From the NCBI GenBank assembly GCA_020634515.1, contig JACKBL010000002.1:62001-126000 (forward strand): 64,000 nt of DNA, written 5' to 3'. The DNA is from Ardenticatenales bacterium (GTDB taxonomy: Bacteria; Chloroflexota; Anaerolineae; Promineifilales; Promineifilaceae). The position numbers were made by a program, and so were the translations under genes. The notes under the pieces are model-generated. The model made no database searches. It saw nothing but the letters and a program-made list of their open reading frames with translations, and was not told where the DNA came from. How positions within the stretch are numbered: the stretch's first letter is position 1; every line of letters starts with the position of its first letter. Positions 1 to 8,860 of the stretch are shown here, in pieces.

Positions 1-296
1 GGCAGTGGTTAACGCCGCAAGCCGATGTCGTGGCCTTGATCAAGCCGCAGTTCGAGGCGGGGCGGGAGCAGGTGGGCAAAGGGGGAATTGTGCGGGACGT
101 GGCGGTGCATCGGCAGGTGCTGCGGGACATGCTGGCCTGGGCGGAGGAACATGGCTGGTCGCCCGCCGGCCTGGTACGTTCACCGGTGACGGGCGCGGAT
201 GGGAATGTGGAGTTTTTGTTGTGGCTGCGTTGGGGGGGGGCGGAAGGGGAGCCGTTGGATGCGGCGACGGCGATAGCGGGCGTGATGGATTATTGA
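1..296 (+). CDS. tlyA: TlyA-family 23S/16S rRNA 2'-O-methyltransferase, C-terminal part
   Basis: The reading frame is open from base 3 and ends at TGA 294-296, so the 5' part lies outside the window. The visible ~97 residues carry the typical C-terminal block of TlyA/FtsJ-like methyltransferases, LIKPQFEAGRE followed by GGIVRD, and end in a short hydrophobic/acidic tail. Family members methylate the 2'-OH of cytidines in 23S and 16S rRNA with SAM and were once annotated as hemolysin A. The N-terminal S4 RNA-binding domain and the SAM site cannot be seen here. The gene is convergent with the hydrolase gene to its right and a perfect hairpin lies between them. Confidence 0.85.
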   Translation, partial: QWLTPQADVVALIKPQFEAGREQVGKGGIVRDVAVHRQVLRDMLAWAEEHGWSPAGLVRSPVTGADGNVEFLLWLRWGGAEGEPLDAATAIAGVMDY

Positions 297-304
297 TGAT
301 CAAA

Positions 305-337
305 CGTGCCGGCATTTTGGAAGAAAATGCCGGCACG
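305..337. terminator. Perfect hairpin built from two TGCCGGCA copies, between convergent genes
   Basis: Arms 305-318 and 324-337 are exact reverse complements (14 bp) around a 5-nt loop GGAAG. Each arm contains one TGCCGGCA followed or preceded by four T/A bases. It lies nine bases after the tlyA stop and 32 bases beyond the stop of the convergent hydrolase gene, so it is placed to act as a bidirectional terminator. The T-run is inside the stem rather than after it, so it is not a textbook intrinsic terminator. Paired uptake-type motifs in terminators are known from Neisseria and Haemophilus. Confidence 0.65.
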
Positions 338-368
338 CCATTCACATAATCAGTCAATCAACCCGCAG

Positions 369-1688
369 CTATTGCCCGTCGAGGAAACGCGCAAACCACT
401 GCTGATAAGTCGCCACTTCCGCCTGATCCGGTAGCAGCGCCGCCACCAACGAGGCATCCAGCGGCTGCTGGTTGGCGCGGTAGATAGTGATCGCAAACGC
501 CGCCACCGCTTCGCCCGGCGTAAAGTTGCAATGCTCATACCGGTTAATGGGCATATTGAACCGCTGGTCACGATTGCCGGCCACGCCCAATTTGCGCCCG
601 TAGAGCGGTTCATGCCAGTACGGCACCTGCTGGTCTTGCAGCGTGTGCAGCGTCGTCAACGGAATCTGCAAATCCCCCGTCGTTTGATAATTCTCCAACT
701 CTATCAAGGCCGCCTCGTCTGCCGCCACCCGCTGTACGGACAGATTCATCAACAGGTCATTATCTGATCCGCGATAAAGGCGCGTGGTGTTATCAAACGG
801 GTTGCCGCCCAACTTCTCGTTCGCATCGTTGGTAGCGAAAACGTTGTACCACAGCCCATCATGCACGGACGTGTGCAGCGAACCCAGGTAATCATTGGGA
901 TCGTTTGGCATGTTGGTCACATTCACCCATTGATCCAGCTTGTCCGCATTCTCTGGCGCAAAAATAACCGGTTCCATTTGCGCCCAAATGTTATCCCAGT
1001 CCGCGATCACTTCTGGCGGAATGTTCGTAGGATCATCGCCCAACATCGCTCCCAGGTCCGGGAAGAAGTAGTTGAAAATGACGCGCACATCGCCGAAGAA
1101 ATTGATCTGCCGCCCAAAGTCACCAATAGGGCCGCACATTGCCAGACCCGCGTTGAAAATATCCGGGTGTTGTTCGGAAAGCAATGTCGTGATAATTCCC
1201 CCTTCGGACGCGCCAATGAGGAAAACACGCTCAGGTGCGCCATACTGGTCCGTATAAATGTTGACCAGGTCTAGAATGTCCGCCATGCCTTGCAGCACAG
1301 CCAGGCCATTGACGCTGTAGCTGGTGGTGGCAAAGCCATAGCCCAGCAGATTCGCCACGGTGGGGATGCACAGCCCGTCAATGCACAACTGGTCTTCGGG
1401 GATTTCCACGGGATTGGTAAAGTCCACATAACCGTGCGCCCAGACGACGAGCTGACCATTGTAGTGCCATGCGGGTGGCATACAAATACGGTAGATGGCG
1501 CCACTGTTTTGCGTGCCGTCAGGATCACATTGGCTGATTCCCCCGCCGCCCAAGGCGACAGGTTTTGCCAGTTTGACGTTGGCGGCAACGCCATGGAAAG
1601 CGCCGCCCGCCGCCGCCGCCGGACGCGCGACCATGCCGCCCGCCAGAACTAAGAGGAAAGCCAGAACCAGGAAAGAGAAACGTTTCAT
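369..1688 (-). CDS. Secreted alpha/beta hydrolase (tannase/esterase-like), paralogue 1
   Basis: A 439-residue exported protein. The start is taken at the second ATG (1688) because AGGTGA lies 6 nt before it, while it abuts the first ATG at 1694. Residues 1-28 form a signal peptide (MKRFSF, hydrophobic core, ARPAAAA). The nucleophile elbow GASEGG is near residue 160, the oxyanion-region motif VVWAHGY near 82, and the likely catalytic His is in RYEHCNF near 395. Several cysteine pairs fit an extracytoplasmic protein. It shares layout and many motifs with the next gene upstream (ICMP, QLxxWAHGYV, EDQLC, GFATTSY, GASEGGIIT, MCGPIGDF), so the two are tandem duplicates. The substrate cannot be told from sequence; a polyester or phenolic ester esterase is a guess. 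Confidence 0.75.
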   Translation of the reverse strand: MKRFSFLVLAFLLVLAGGMVARPAAAAGGAFHGVAANVKLAKPVALGGGGISQCDPDGTQNSGAIYRICMPPAWHYNGQLVVWAHGYVDFTNPVEIPEDQLCIDGLCIPTVANLLGYGFATTSYSVNGLAVLQGMADILDLVNIYTDQYGAPERVFLIGASEGGIITTLLSEQHPDIFNAGLAMCGPIGDFGRQINFFGDVRVIFNYFFPDLGAMLGDDPTNIPPEVIADWDNIWAQMEPVIFAPENADKLDQWVNVTNMPNDPNDYLGSLHTSVHDGLWYNVFATNDANEKLGGNPFDNTTRLYRGSDNDLLMNLSVQRVAADEAALIELENYQTTGDLQIPLTTLHTLQDQQVPYWHEPLYGRKLGVAGNRDQRFNMPINRYEHCNFTPGEAVAAFAITIYRANQQPLDASLVAALLPDQAEVATYQQWFARFLDGQ

Positions 1689-1822
1689 CTGCATTCACCT
1701 CGCTGAAATGTTATGAAGTTGTCGCCAACTCAATCGGGAAACAAACTGAAAGAACAGCCACGAACAGGTTAATTATCCGCAGCCTGTTCGTGGCGTCAAT
1801 TGAATCAAGCGATCTGGCCGGA

Positions 1823-3130
1823 CTAACGCAGGTGGAGTTGATACTGCTCGGCCAACCGATGCCAATCAGCCTGAGCCGCCTGATTGGGCAACAACGTCAT
1901 CAACTCCGCCATCGTTGGTGCGTCTCCATTTGCCATGATGATCATTTTAGCGAAGGCCAGCAACGCTTCCTCCGGCGTAAAATTGCAATGTTCGTACCGG
2001 TCCACGGCAATGTGGAAGTAGTGATCGTTGCTGCCGGCGGCGTCAATTTTCGCCTGATACAATGTCTCATGCCAGTAAGGAACCTGTTGATCGAGCGTGG
2101 TATGGAGTGTTACCAGGGGGATTTGCAGCTCGCCGGAGGTCTGGTAGTACGCCTCGATTTCCGCCACTGCCTCCGGGTCCGCGGCCACGCGGGCGATCTC
2201 CGCATTGAGTGTGGCGTCGTCCAGTGAACCGGAATAGACGCGGTCCATGTTGTCAAATGGCTGGGCGGGGTTGGCAAAGCTGCCCAGCGTGTACGCGGCG
2301 TCGTTAGCTGCGTAGACATTGTAGCGGAACAAGTCGTGGATGGATTGTTCGATGGAGGTGTCAAAGTCCATCGGATCATAGGGGATCTGGGCTGTCTGAA
2401 TCAACTCCCACATTTTGGAGGGGCCGCCTTCCATGATGGACGGCCACCATTTGGCCTCGTAGTATTCGTCGAAGTGGTTCATGCCATAGACGTAAAGGGG
2501 GAAGGGGACGACAGGCATCACCGGGAAGTTGCCGGGATAGAAGTAGGTGTAGAGGGCGCGGAAATCGCCGAAATAGTTGACTTGCTGGAAGAAGTCCCCG
2601 ATAGGGCCGCACATGGACAGCCCGCCTGCCAGGATGTCCGGGTAGTTTTCCGTCATCAACGCCGTAATGATGCCGCCTTCGGACGCGCCTATGAGGAAGA
2701 TGCGGTCAGGTGTGCCTTCTTGCGCGGCGTAAAGATCAATCAGTTCCAGGATGTCTTGGATGCCTTCTTTAATTGCCAGGCCGTTTTTGCGGTAGCTGGT
2801 GGTGGCGAAGCCGAAGCCGAGGACGTTGGCGATGTCGTTGATGCAAGGGCCGTCTTCAAAGGGACAAAGCTGGTCTTCGGGAATGTGCAGCGGTTCGTCA
2901 GGATTGACGTAGCCGTGCGCCCAAATGATGAGCTGCCCATTGTAGCGATTGGGCAGGGGCATACAGATGCGGTAGATGGCGCCGCTGGGCTGGATGCCGT
3001 TTTGGGGGTCGCACGGGAGGGCCGTGGGATTGGCGGGGGTGGGGGCGGCGGCGGTGGTGGGGGGAGTGGAAATGCCGGCAATCAGCAATCCACCCAGCAG
3101 CGCGATCAGCGAAATGGTCAAACGTTTCAT
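1823..3130 (-). CDS. Secreted alpha/beta hydrolase, paralogue 2
   Basis: A 435-residue exported hydrolase. The start is placed at ATG 3130, with AGGAGGT six bases upstream and a signal peptide MKRLTISLIALLGG beginning there; an upstream in-frame ATG at 3217 would add 29 residues unlike a leader. Motifs match the neighbouring paralogue: ICMP, IIWAHGYV, GFATTSY, the nucleophile elbow GASEGGIIT, MCGPIGDFF and the His-bearing DRYEHCNF near the C-terminus. The two genes lie head-to-tail 134 bp apart on the same strand, consistent with tandem duplication and co-expression or separate promoters. TGCCGGCA at 3073 falls in the signal-peptide region, exactly where the + strand changes from G-rich to C-rich. 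Substrate unknown. Confidence 0.75.
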   Translation of the reverse strand: MKRLTISLIALLGGLLIAGISTPPTTAAAPTPANPTALPCDPQNGIQPSGAIYRICMPLPNRYNGQLIIWAHGYVNPDEPLHIPEDQLCPFEDGPCINDIANVLGFGFATTSYRKNGLAIKEGIQDILELIDLYAAQEGTPDRIFLIGASEGGIITALMTENYPDILAGGLSMCGPIGDFFQQVNYFGDFRALYTYFYPGNFPVMPVVPFPLYVYGMNHFDEYYEAKWWPSIMEGGPSKMWELIQTAQIPYDPMDFDTSIEQSIHDLFRYNVYAANDAAYTLGSFANPAQPFDNMDRVYSGSLDDATLNAEIARVAADPEAVAEIEAYYQTSGELQIPLVTLHTTLDQQVPYWHETLYQAKIDAAGSNDHYFHIAVDRYEHCNFTPEEALLAFAKMIIMANGDAPTMAELMTLLPNQAAQADWHRLAEQYQLHLR

Positions 3131-3239
3131 CCTGAACCTCCTCGGACGAATATGAAATTGTGCGGCTTTTTTATGTATACCAGACAACACGAGAGTAGGG
3201 TAATTATCCGCGACCATTGGCGTAAGTCAAACGAGCCAG

Positions 3240-3719
3240 TCAGGGACGAACGACCACGCGCGCTATCCATTTTACCTGACGCAGCGCGTCGTCGGTCTCG
3301 CCGGGGACGATGAGGCGCACCAGGCCGTTTTGCCGCGACATGGGCGCGCCGTCAATGGTGTCGCTGAGGAGGATGGGACGGTGGATGCCAGGGGCGATCA
3401 CTTCTGCCGCCAGGATGCGTGTGCCGAAGCTGTCGCCGCTGATGATGTCTACTTGTGACCAGGTTTTGCCAGGGGGGAGGTAGTGGGTGAGGAGGTTGTA
3501 TAGGGTTGTGCCGGCAAAAACGAAAGGTCCAGACGTACCATGACCGGTGCTGACGATGTAGCAATCCGGCAATGTTGTGCGCGGTAGGGTCTGGAGGTCG
3601 GCGGGCGTCAGGCGAATTGGCGGAGCATCCGGCAGCACGAACCAGAATGCGGCATCCGCGCCGGGTGGGTGGGGATTGGGGTCGTGGCTGTGTGGTTGCA
3701 GCGGATCGTGCGTGAGCAT
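3240..3719 (-). CDS. Small sulfite-oxidase-fold (molybdopterin-binding-like) protein
   Basis: A 159-residue protein with the pattern of the oxidoreductase molybdopterin-binding (SUOX) fold: LTPADLQTLP, then DCYIVSTGHGTSGP and FAGTTLYNLL, then GDSFGTRI, and a closing MSRQNGLVRLIVPGE / VKWIARVVV. In catalytic members a Cys near DCY ligates molybdenum, and this Cys is present. The protein is much shorter than full sulfite oxidases or YedY and has no obvious signal peptide, so it may be a stand-alone domain with no proven redox activity. It shares its direction with the two hydrolases. Cofactor binding is inferred from fold similarity only. Confidence 0.6.
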   Translation of the reverse strand: MLTHDPLQPHSHDPNPHPPGADAAFWFVLPDAPPIRLTPADLQTLPRTTLPDCYIVSTGHGTSGPFVFAGTTLYNLLTHYLPPGKTWSQVDIISGDSFGTRILAAEVIAPGIHRPILLSDTIDGAPMSRQNGLVRLIVPGETDDALRQVKWIARVVVRP

Positions 3720-3902
3720 GGGCAGATTTGCGGTATGAGGGTTGAGGTTTGAGGTGCACGGTTTGTGAGCCTTCTGTTTGCGTGGACCGGGGGGAATGTT
3801 ACCAGAGTAACGGGTGGTTGGCGAATGGGGCGCGGGAGTGGCGGCGGGCGCATTTGTTCATATATCCCTTATCTCATGCAACTTCACTTGTAACTGCCAG
3901 GC

Positions 3903-3962
3903 AGATTGGACCAATCTTCTCTGGCGAAAATGGCCATTGAGCGCGTGAAATGGGTCCAATCT
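3903..3962. repeat. 60-bp dispersed palindromic-end repeat, copy 1 (in 424-bp intergenic region)
   Basis: The element begins AGATTGGACCAAT and ends with its near-complement, GGGTCCAATCT. Its reverse complement matches 37853-37912 at about 57 of 60 positions, and weaker similarity extends outward (TGTAACTGC before it). Both copies lie between divergently transcribed genes. The rest of the 3720-4143 gap holds no convincing gene; the only other signal is the GGAGG ribosome binding site of htrA. Short length, inverted ends and copies in opposite orientation suggest a MITE-like or structural repeat. Confidence 0.8.
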
Positions 3963-4143
3963 CCGAAGAGCATCCGTAGTTACCTTCACTTTTGTTTCTG
4001 GCGGGACTATACTAGGGCATGACTGTGATTGACGTTGACATTCCCGTTTCACACAGGCCAGGTCACTTGTCATTCGGTCCATGCGGAGCGACCCAGACGG
4101 GACGGGTATTGATTGGTGGACCACCCTTTATCGGAGGGATAAC

Positions 4144-5349
4144 ATGGGCCATACCATGCACCGTTATCGTTATCTGTTCTTGTTGCCAGGCTTGCTGCTT
4201 TTGGCGGCAATGGCCTGCAATTTGCAGTCCCCATCCGCCGCGCCGGCGACGGCTGTGGTTGTCACCGTGGTGGCGCAGGAGGTGGGTTCGCCCGGACCTA
4301 CGCAAACGCCTTATGTCATCGTTGCCACGCCAACGCCGCTTTCGGAGCAGGATTTGCAGGCGCTGGATGTGGAGGAACAGTTGATCACGAATCTGTATCA
4401 GCGCGTGAGTCCCTCGGTGGTGCATATTACCAGCCAGGTCGTGCAAATGTCCTTCTTTTTCGGCCCGATGCCCAGTGAAGGCACGGGGTCGGGGTTTGTC
4501 ATGGACAAGGAAGGGCACATTGTGACCAACAATCATGTGGTGGAGGGGGCCAGTTCCATCGAAGTCACGCTGTCTGATCAGACGAAAGTGCCGGCACAAG
4601 TCGTGGGAACCGATCCCGCGAATGACCTGGCCGTTATCAAAATTGACGTGTCCCCGGATGAGTTGATCCCCCTGGAATTGGGCGAGGCGGCTGATTTGCG
4701 CGTGGGGCAACGGGCGATTGCTATTGGCAACCCGTTTGGCCTGGACCGCACCCTCACCGTGGGCATCATCAGCGCTCTCGGTCGCCCCCTTCAGTCGGAC
4801 AATACCACCCTGTTCAATGTGATTCAGACGGACGCGGCGATCAATCCGGGCAATTCCGGCGGGCCGCTGCTGGATTCGCGTGGTCGCCTTATTGGCGTGA
4901 ACACGGCGGTGCAGCAAAATGCCGAGGGGATTGGTTTTGCCGTGCCCGTGAGTACGGTAAAGCGGGTGATTCCTGTTCTGCTGGAGAAGGGGTATTATCC
5001 GCATCCGTGGCTGGGGTTGTTGGGGTATTCGATTGACGCGGAACTGGCGCAGGCGTTGAATTTGCCGGTGTCGCGCGGGGTTTTGGTGGCGCAGTTGTAT
5101 GAGCAGGGGCCGGCGAGAGATGCCGGCATCCACGGCGCCCAACAACAAGTCATCATCGGCAACCGGCGCGTCCTCGTCGGTGGCGACATCATCACCGCCA
5201 TCGACAACCAGCCCGTCACCGACTGGGACGCCCTTGCCCAATACCTGGAAGAACAAACCCAGGTCGGCCAGACCGTCACCCTCACCCTCTACCGCGACCA
5301 GGCCGAAATACAGCTCGATCTCATCCTCGGCGAACAACCTACCCAATAA
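4144..5349 (+). CDS. htrA: HtrA/DegP-type S1C serine protease, lipoprotein form
   Basis: A 401-residue extracytoplasmic quality-control protease. ATG 4144 is chosen because GGAGG lies 6 nt upstream and the hydrophobic leader ending AAMAC-N (Cys25) follows directly; a lipid anchor at Cys25 is likely although the lipobox is not classical. The trypsin-like domain shows His131 (TNNHVVEG), Asp161 (NDLAVI) and Ser238 (PGNSGGPL). A single PDZ domain occupies about residues 300-395 (WLGLLGYS ... GDIITAIDNQPV), fewer than DegP's two and similar to DegS or DegQ-like forms. A TPTP-rich spacer separates anchor and protease. The gene lies directly before lepA. TGCCGGCA at 5121 in the PDZ part marks an abrupt switch from G/T-ending to C-ending codons. 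Confidence 0.93.
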   Translation: MGHTMHRYRYLFLLPGLLLLAAMACNLQSPSAAPATAVVVTVVAQEVGSPGPTQTPYVIVATPTPLSEQDLQALDVEEQLITNLYQRVSPSVVHITSQVVQMSFFFGPMPSEGTGSGFVMDKEGHIVTNNHVVEGASSIEVTLSDQTKVPAQVVGTDPANDLAVIKIDVSPDELIPLELGEAADLRVGQRAIAIGNPFGLDRTLTVGIISALGRPLQSDNTTLFNVIQTDAAINPGNSGGPLLDSRGRLIGVNTAVQQNAEGIGFAVPVSTVKRVIPVLLEKGYYPHPWLGLLGYSIDAELAQALNLPVSRGVLVAQLYEQGPARDAGIHGAQQQVIIGNRRVLVGGDIITAIDNQPVTDWDALAQYLEEQTQVGQTVTLTLYRDQAEIQLDLILGEQPTQ

Positions 5350-5442
5350 CCACGCGCCACATCGCCCCAAAAAACCCAGGTTGTCACTATCCTCCTCCCA
5401 GAGCCACTCGCCACTCGCCACTCGCCACTTACAAACCCCCTC

Positions 5443-5451
5443 TGGTATAAT
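5443..5451 (+). promoter_or_regulatory. Extended -10 promoter for lepA, giving a near-leaderless transcript
   Basis: TGG-TATAAT ends eight bases before the lepA ATG at 5459, so transcription should begin at or within a base or two of the start codon. No Shine-Dalgarno sequence precedes this ATG. I see no good -35 at the right spacing, but the TGn extension can compensate. Upstream lies a short tandem CACTCGC repeat (about 5406-5428). Confidence 0.55.
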
Positions 5452-5458
5452 CACACCC

Positions 5459-7264
5459 ATGGACCAATCAAGAATTCGCAATTTCTGTATCGTTGCTCAC
5501 ATCGATCATGGCAAGTCAACCCTGGCGGACCGCCTGCTCCAGCTAACCGGAACCGTATCCGACCGCGAAATGCAGGCGCAAATGCTGGATACCATGGACA
5601 TCGAACGGGAAAAGGGCGTCACCATCAAAGCGTCCGCCGTGCGCATGGTCTACGACGCCCACGATGGCAAACAATACGTCATGAACCTGATCGACACCCC
5701 CGGCCACGTAGATTTCGGCTACGAGGTCAGCCGCGCTCTTCAGGCGTGCGAGGGGGCTATTCTGGTCGTCGATGCCACTCAGGGTATCGAGGCGCAAACG
5801 CTGGCGAATCTGTACCTGGCGGTGGAAGCTGACCTGGAGTTGGTTCCCGTCGTCAATAAAATTGATTTGCCGGCAGCCCTCCCCGACGACGTCGCCGAAG
5901 AAGTCGAAAACCTCACCGGCATTCCCGCCGAAGACGTGATCCCCGTCAGCGCCAAAACGGGCACAAACGTGGAGCGTGTGCTGGAGGCCATCGTGCGGCG
6001 CGTTCCCCCGCCCAAAGGCAGCCCCAACACCCCCTTCCGCGCCCTCATTTTTGACTCCCACTACGATTCCTACAAAGGCGTCATCGCCTACATCCGCGTC
6101 GTCGAAGGCGTCATCTGCGACCGCGACTGGATATTGATGATGGCCAACGGCGTCACCGCCGAACCGTTGGAAATCGGCATCTTTGGCCCCGACATGCGCC
6201 CCGTGACCGAGCTAACCGCGGGCGAAGTGGGCTACATCGCCACCGGCCTCAAGTCGGTGCGTGAATGCCGCGTTGGCGACACCATCACCTTGCGCGACAA
6301 CCCCGCCGCCGCCCCACTCCCCGGCTACCGCATGGTCAAGCCCATGGTTTTCGCCGGCTTCTACCCCGCCGACAACGAAGATTATCAGGACTTGAAGGAA
6401 GCCCTGGAAAAGTTACAGCTCAACGATGCCTCCCTCGTCTACGAGTTGGAAACCTCCAACGCCCTCAATTTCGGCTTCCGCTGCGGTTTCCTCGGCCTCT
6501 TCCATATGGAAATCATTCAGGAGCGGCTGGAGCGGGAATACGACCTGGACATCGTGGCCACCGCTCCCAGCGTACGCTACGAGGTGGTTATGGCCGGCAC
6601 GGGCGACGTGAAAGTAGTAGAAAGCCCCGCCGATCTTCCCGAGGAAGGTTTGTTTGAGGAAATCCGCGAGCCGTGGGTAGATTTGCAAATTTTCATCCCC
6701 GACGAATACTACGGCGTCGTCACGGAACTGGTGATGAAGCGGCGCGGCGAGTTTGTGGGGCAGGAGCATCCCGCTCCGAACCGCGTTATTCTCAAATTCC
6801 GCGCCCCCCTGGCGGAAATCATCGTGGACTTCTACGACAAACTGAAGAGCAGCACGCGCGGCTACGCCTCCATGGACTATGAGTTTACCGGCTACCGCGC
6901 CGCCGATCTGGTCAAGCTGGACGTCCTCGTTAACCAGCAGCCCGTGGACGCGCTGGCGATGATCGTCCACCGCGACAGCGCCTATCACCGGGGGCAGCGC
7001 CTGGTCTCCAAGCTGAAGGAACTCATTCCGCGCCAGTTGTTTGAAGTGCCCATCCAGGCGGCTACCGGCAAGCGCGTCATCAGCCGCGCCAACGTGAAGG
7101 CGCTGCGTAAGGACGTGCTGGCAAAATGCTACGGCGGTGACATCACCCGCAAGCGCAAACTGCTGGAGAAGCAAAAGAAAGGCAAGAAGCGCATGAAGAT
7201 GATCGGCAACGTAGAAGTGCCACAAGAGGCGTTCATGGCCGTGCTGCAATTGGGTGATGATTGA
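5459..7264 (+). CDS. lepA: Elongation factor 4 (LepA), ribosomal back-translocating GTPase
   Basis: A 601-residue translational GTPase of full family length. The start MDQSRIRNFCIVAHIDHGKST matches the family N-terminus; the longer open frame upstream only overlaps htrA. Switch and G motifs are clear: AHIDHGKST (G1, about residues 13-21), DTPGHVDF (G3), NKIDLP (G4) and SAKTG (G5). Domain II, the EF-G-like III and V (FRCGFLGLFHMEI), and the LepA-specific C-terminal domain ending in a Lys-rich segment (RKRKLLEKQKKGKKRMK) are all present. It acts on stalled ribosomes in the cytoplasm or at the membrane. Its 3' end has been copied to about 8492-8612 downstream of fic. Confidence 0.97.
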   Translation: MDQSRIRNFCIVAHIDHGKSTLADRLLQLTGTVSDREMQAQMLDTMDIEREKGVTIKASAVRMVYDAHDGKQYVMNLIDTPGHVDFGYEVSRALQACEGAILVVDATQGIEAQTLANLYLAVEADLELVPVVNKIDLPAALPDDVAEEVENLTGIPAEDVIPVSAKTGTNVERVLEAIVRRVPPPKGSPNTPFRALIFDSHYDSYKGVIAYIRVVEGVICDRDWILMMANGVTAEPLEIGIFGPDMRPVTELTAGEVGYIATGLKSVRECRVGDTITLRDNPAAAPLPGYRMVKPMVFAGFYPADNEDYQDLKEALEKLQLNDASLVYELETSNALNFGFRCGFLGLFHMEIIQERLEREYDLDIVATAPSVRYEVVMAGTGDVKVVESPADLPEEGLFEEIREPWVDLQIFIPDEYYGVVTELVMKRRGEFVGQEHPAPNRVILKFRAPLAEIIVDFYDKLKSSTRGYASMDYEFTGYRAADLVKLDVLVNQQPVDALAMIVHRDSAYHRGQRLVSKLKELIPRQLFEVPIQAATGKRVISRANVKALRKDVLAKCYGGDITRKRKLLEKQKKGKKRMKMIGNVEVPQEAFMAVLQLGDD

Positions 7265-7370
7265 GGTCGCTAAGAACTGGCGATGAAATAAGATGCGAAT
7301 GGCATCGCCAGTTTGAAGGAGTGGTTTGGATGCGCGCGAGGAAGGACTTTGTCCCAGACAAGGTTGATGC

Positions 7371-8417
7371 ATGAATCCCCGTTTCACAATTACTGATGGA
7401 ATGATCCAGGGATTGGCTCACGTCGAACGCGCGCGCGGTTTTCTTGAAGCGGCCCAGTTATCCCCGAAGTGGGTGCGCCAAATGAGTAAGCGGGCGCTGC
7501 TGCTGGAAGCGCATCATACAACGCACATTGAAGGCACTCGTTTGACCCTGTCGCAAGCCGAACAACTGCTGGCCGGGTACCCGGTTCTCCAGGCGGACCC
7601 CGAGGATGCGCGGGAGTTGCTGAACTATCGGGATGCGTTCAATCTGGTTTCGGACTACCTGGACTCAGGCGCGCCCATTACTGAAAGTCTCATCCGCGAG
7701 ATTCATAAACGCCTGGTTGCTGGCGTGCGCGGTGAACGCGCGCAACCAGGGAAATATCGCCTGGTGCAGAACTATGTGGTGAATTCGCTTACCGGGACCG
7801 TTATTTACACGCCGCCCCCGCCGGGTGATGTGCCGGCATTGATGCGCGATCTGGTTGCGTGGTTAAACAATCCTGGTCAAATGCACCCGGTCCTGGCTAG
7901 TGGCATTGCCCAATTCCAATTAGTGCATATCCATCCTTTTATAGATGGTAATGGACGTACCTCTCGATTGCTTTCCACGCTCTATCTCTACCGTGCTGGC
8001 TACGATTTCAAGCGTCTGTTTACTATCAGCGAATACTACGACCGTGACCGCGACGCATTTTATGCTGCCCTGCAGAGTGTACGTGAAGCCAATTTGGACT
8101 TGACGCAATGGCTAGAGTATTTCGTCGCCGGGCTAGTCACTCAATTAACCGAAGTGAAGGAAAGAGGCAGGCAAGCCATTAAACTAGACCTGATAGCCCG
8201 TGAGCGCCAACTCAACAGGCGACAAGTGGAGGCGCTGCGCTACTTGTTAGCCAGAGAGACAATGAATGTGCAAGAGTTTGAACAAATCTGCCCCACCGTT
8301 ACGCGACGCACCTTGCAGCGGGACCTGAAAGACTTGCTTGCACAGCAACTGATTGTAGAAGTCGGTGGGGCGTCAACGGATCCAAACCGTCGTTACCGGC
8401 TTGGGGTTCTCTTGTAA
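7371..8417 (+). CDS. Fic-domain AMP-transferase with internal inhibitory motif and C-terminal winged helix
   Basis: A 348-residue protein. The catalytic Fic loop HPFIDGNGRTSR is intact at about residues 188-199 (His188). The N-terminal helix carries TTHIEG (50-55), which fits the inhibitory (S/T)xxxE(G/N) consensus, so this looks like a self-inhibited class II Fic enzyme. The C-terminal ~70 residues read as a winged helix (EFEQICPTVTRRTLQRDLKDL), as in other Fic-wHTH proteins, which may bind DNA or regulate their own expression. Family members usually transfer AMP from ATP to target hydroxyls; the target is unknown. No antitoxin partner lies beside it. Parts of the gene are duplicated at 8632-8840. 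Confidence 0.88.
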   Translation: MNPRFTITDGMIQGLAHVERARGFLEAAQLSPKWVRQMSKRALLLEAHHTTHIEGTRLTLSQAEQLLAGYPVLQADPEDARELLNYRDAFNLVSDYLDSGAPITESLIREIHKRLVAGVRGERAQPGKYRLVQNYVVNSLTGTVIYTPPPPGDVPALMRDLVAWLNNPGQMHPVLASGIAQFQLVHIHPFIDGNGRTSRLLSTLYLYRAGYDFKRLFTISEYYDRDRDAFYAALQSVREANLDLTQWLEYFVAGLVTQLTEVKERGRQAIKLDLIARERQLNRRQVEALRYLLARETMNVQEFEQICPTVTRRTLQRDLKDLLAQQLIVEVGGASTDPNRRYRLGVLL

Positions 8418-8461
8418 TGAGCTGTGACATGCTGTGACATGAGCTGTGACATGCTGTGACA
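8418..8461 (+). repeat. 22-bp tandem direct repeat, two exact units
   Basis: Units 8418-8439 and 8440-8461 are identical, and each contains GCTGTGACAT-type sequence twice. The repeat begins immediately after the fic stop codon and ends at the edge of the decayed lepA/fic copy, so it may mark a slippage or recombination joint. Confidence 0.85.
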
Positions 8462-8491
8462 TGAAACGGCCGTTTTGTGATGAAAGAACAA

Positions 8492-8850
8492 GCAAGCGCA
8501 AGCTGCTAGAGAAGTAAAAGAAGGGTAAGAAGCGCATGAAGATGAGCGGCAACGTGGAAGTGCCACAAGAGGCGTTCATGGCCGTGCTGCAATTGGGTGA
8601 TGATTGAGGTCGCCACGGTCCCATCCGCTGGTATGTAGTGAATTCGCTTACCGGAGCCGTTATTGACACGCCGCCCCCGCCGGGTGATGTGCCGGCATTG
8701 ATGCGCGATCTGGTTGCGTGGTTAAACAAGAGTTTGAACAAATCTGCTCCACCGTCAGGCGACGCACCGGGCAGCGGGACCTGAGAGATTTGCCTGCACG
8801 GCAAGCGAGCTTCCGGGAAGGTCTCTTGGTACACATACCCCTGAAGTTGA
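8492..8850 (+). pseudogene. Scrambled, decayed copy of lepA 3' end and two pieces of fic
   Basis: Three segments read in order as copies of neighbouring genes. 8492-8612 matches the last ~120 bp of lepA including its stop. 8632-8731 matches fic around 7773-7872. From 8729 the sequence matches fic from about 8270. The joint between the two fic pieces lies at a shared CAAG/CAA, as expected for an internal ~400-bp deletion by short homology. The lepA piece carries a TAA in place of a Lys codon, and the fic pieces carry scattered substitutions. It looks like a tandem duplication of lepA-fic followed by deletion and decay. There is no intact gene from 8418 to 8860. Confidence 0.85.
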
Positions 8851-8860
8851 ATAGCACAAT

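Noticed and set aside
3240..3719. Calling the SUOX-fold protein a functional sulfite oxidase
   Set aside because: It is about half the usual length, lacks the dimerisation domain and has no heme or electron-transfer partner nearby.
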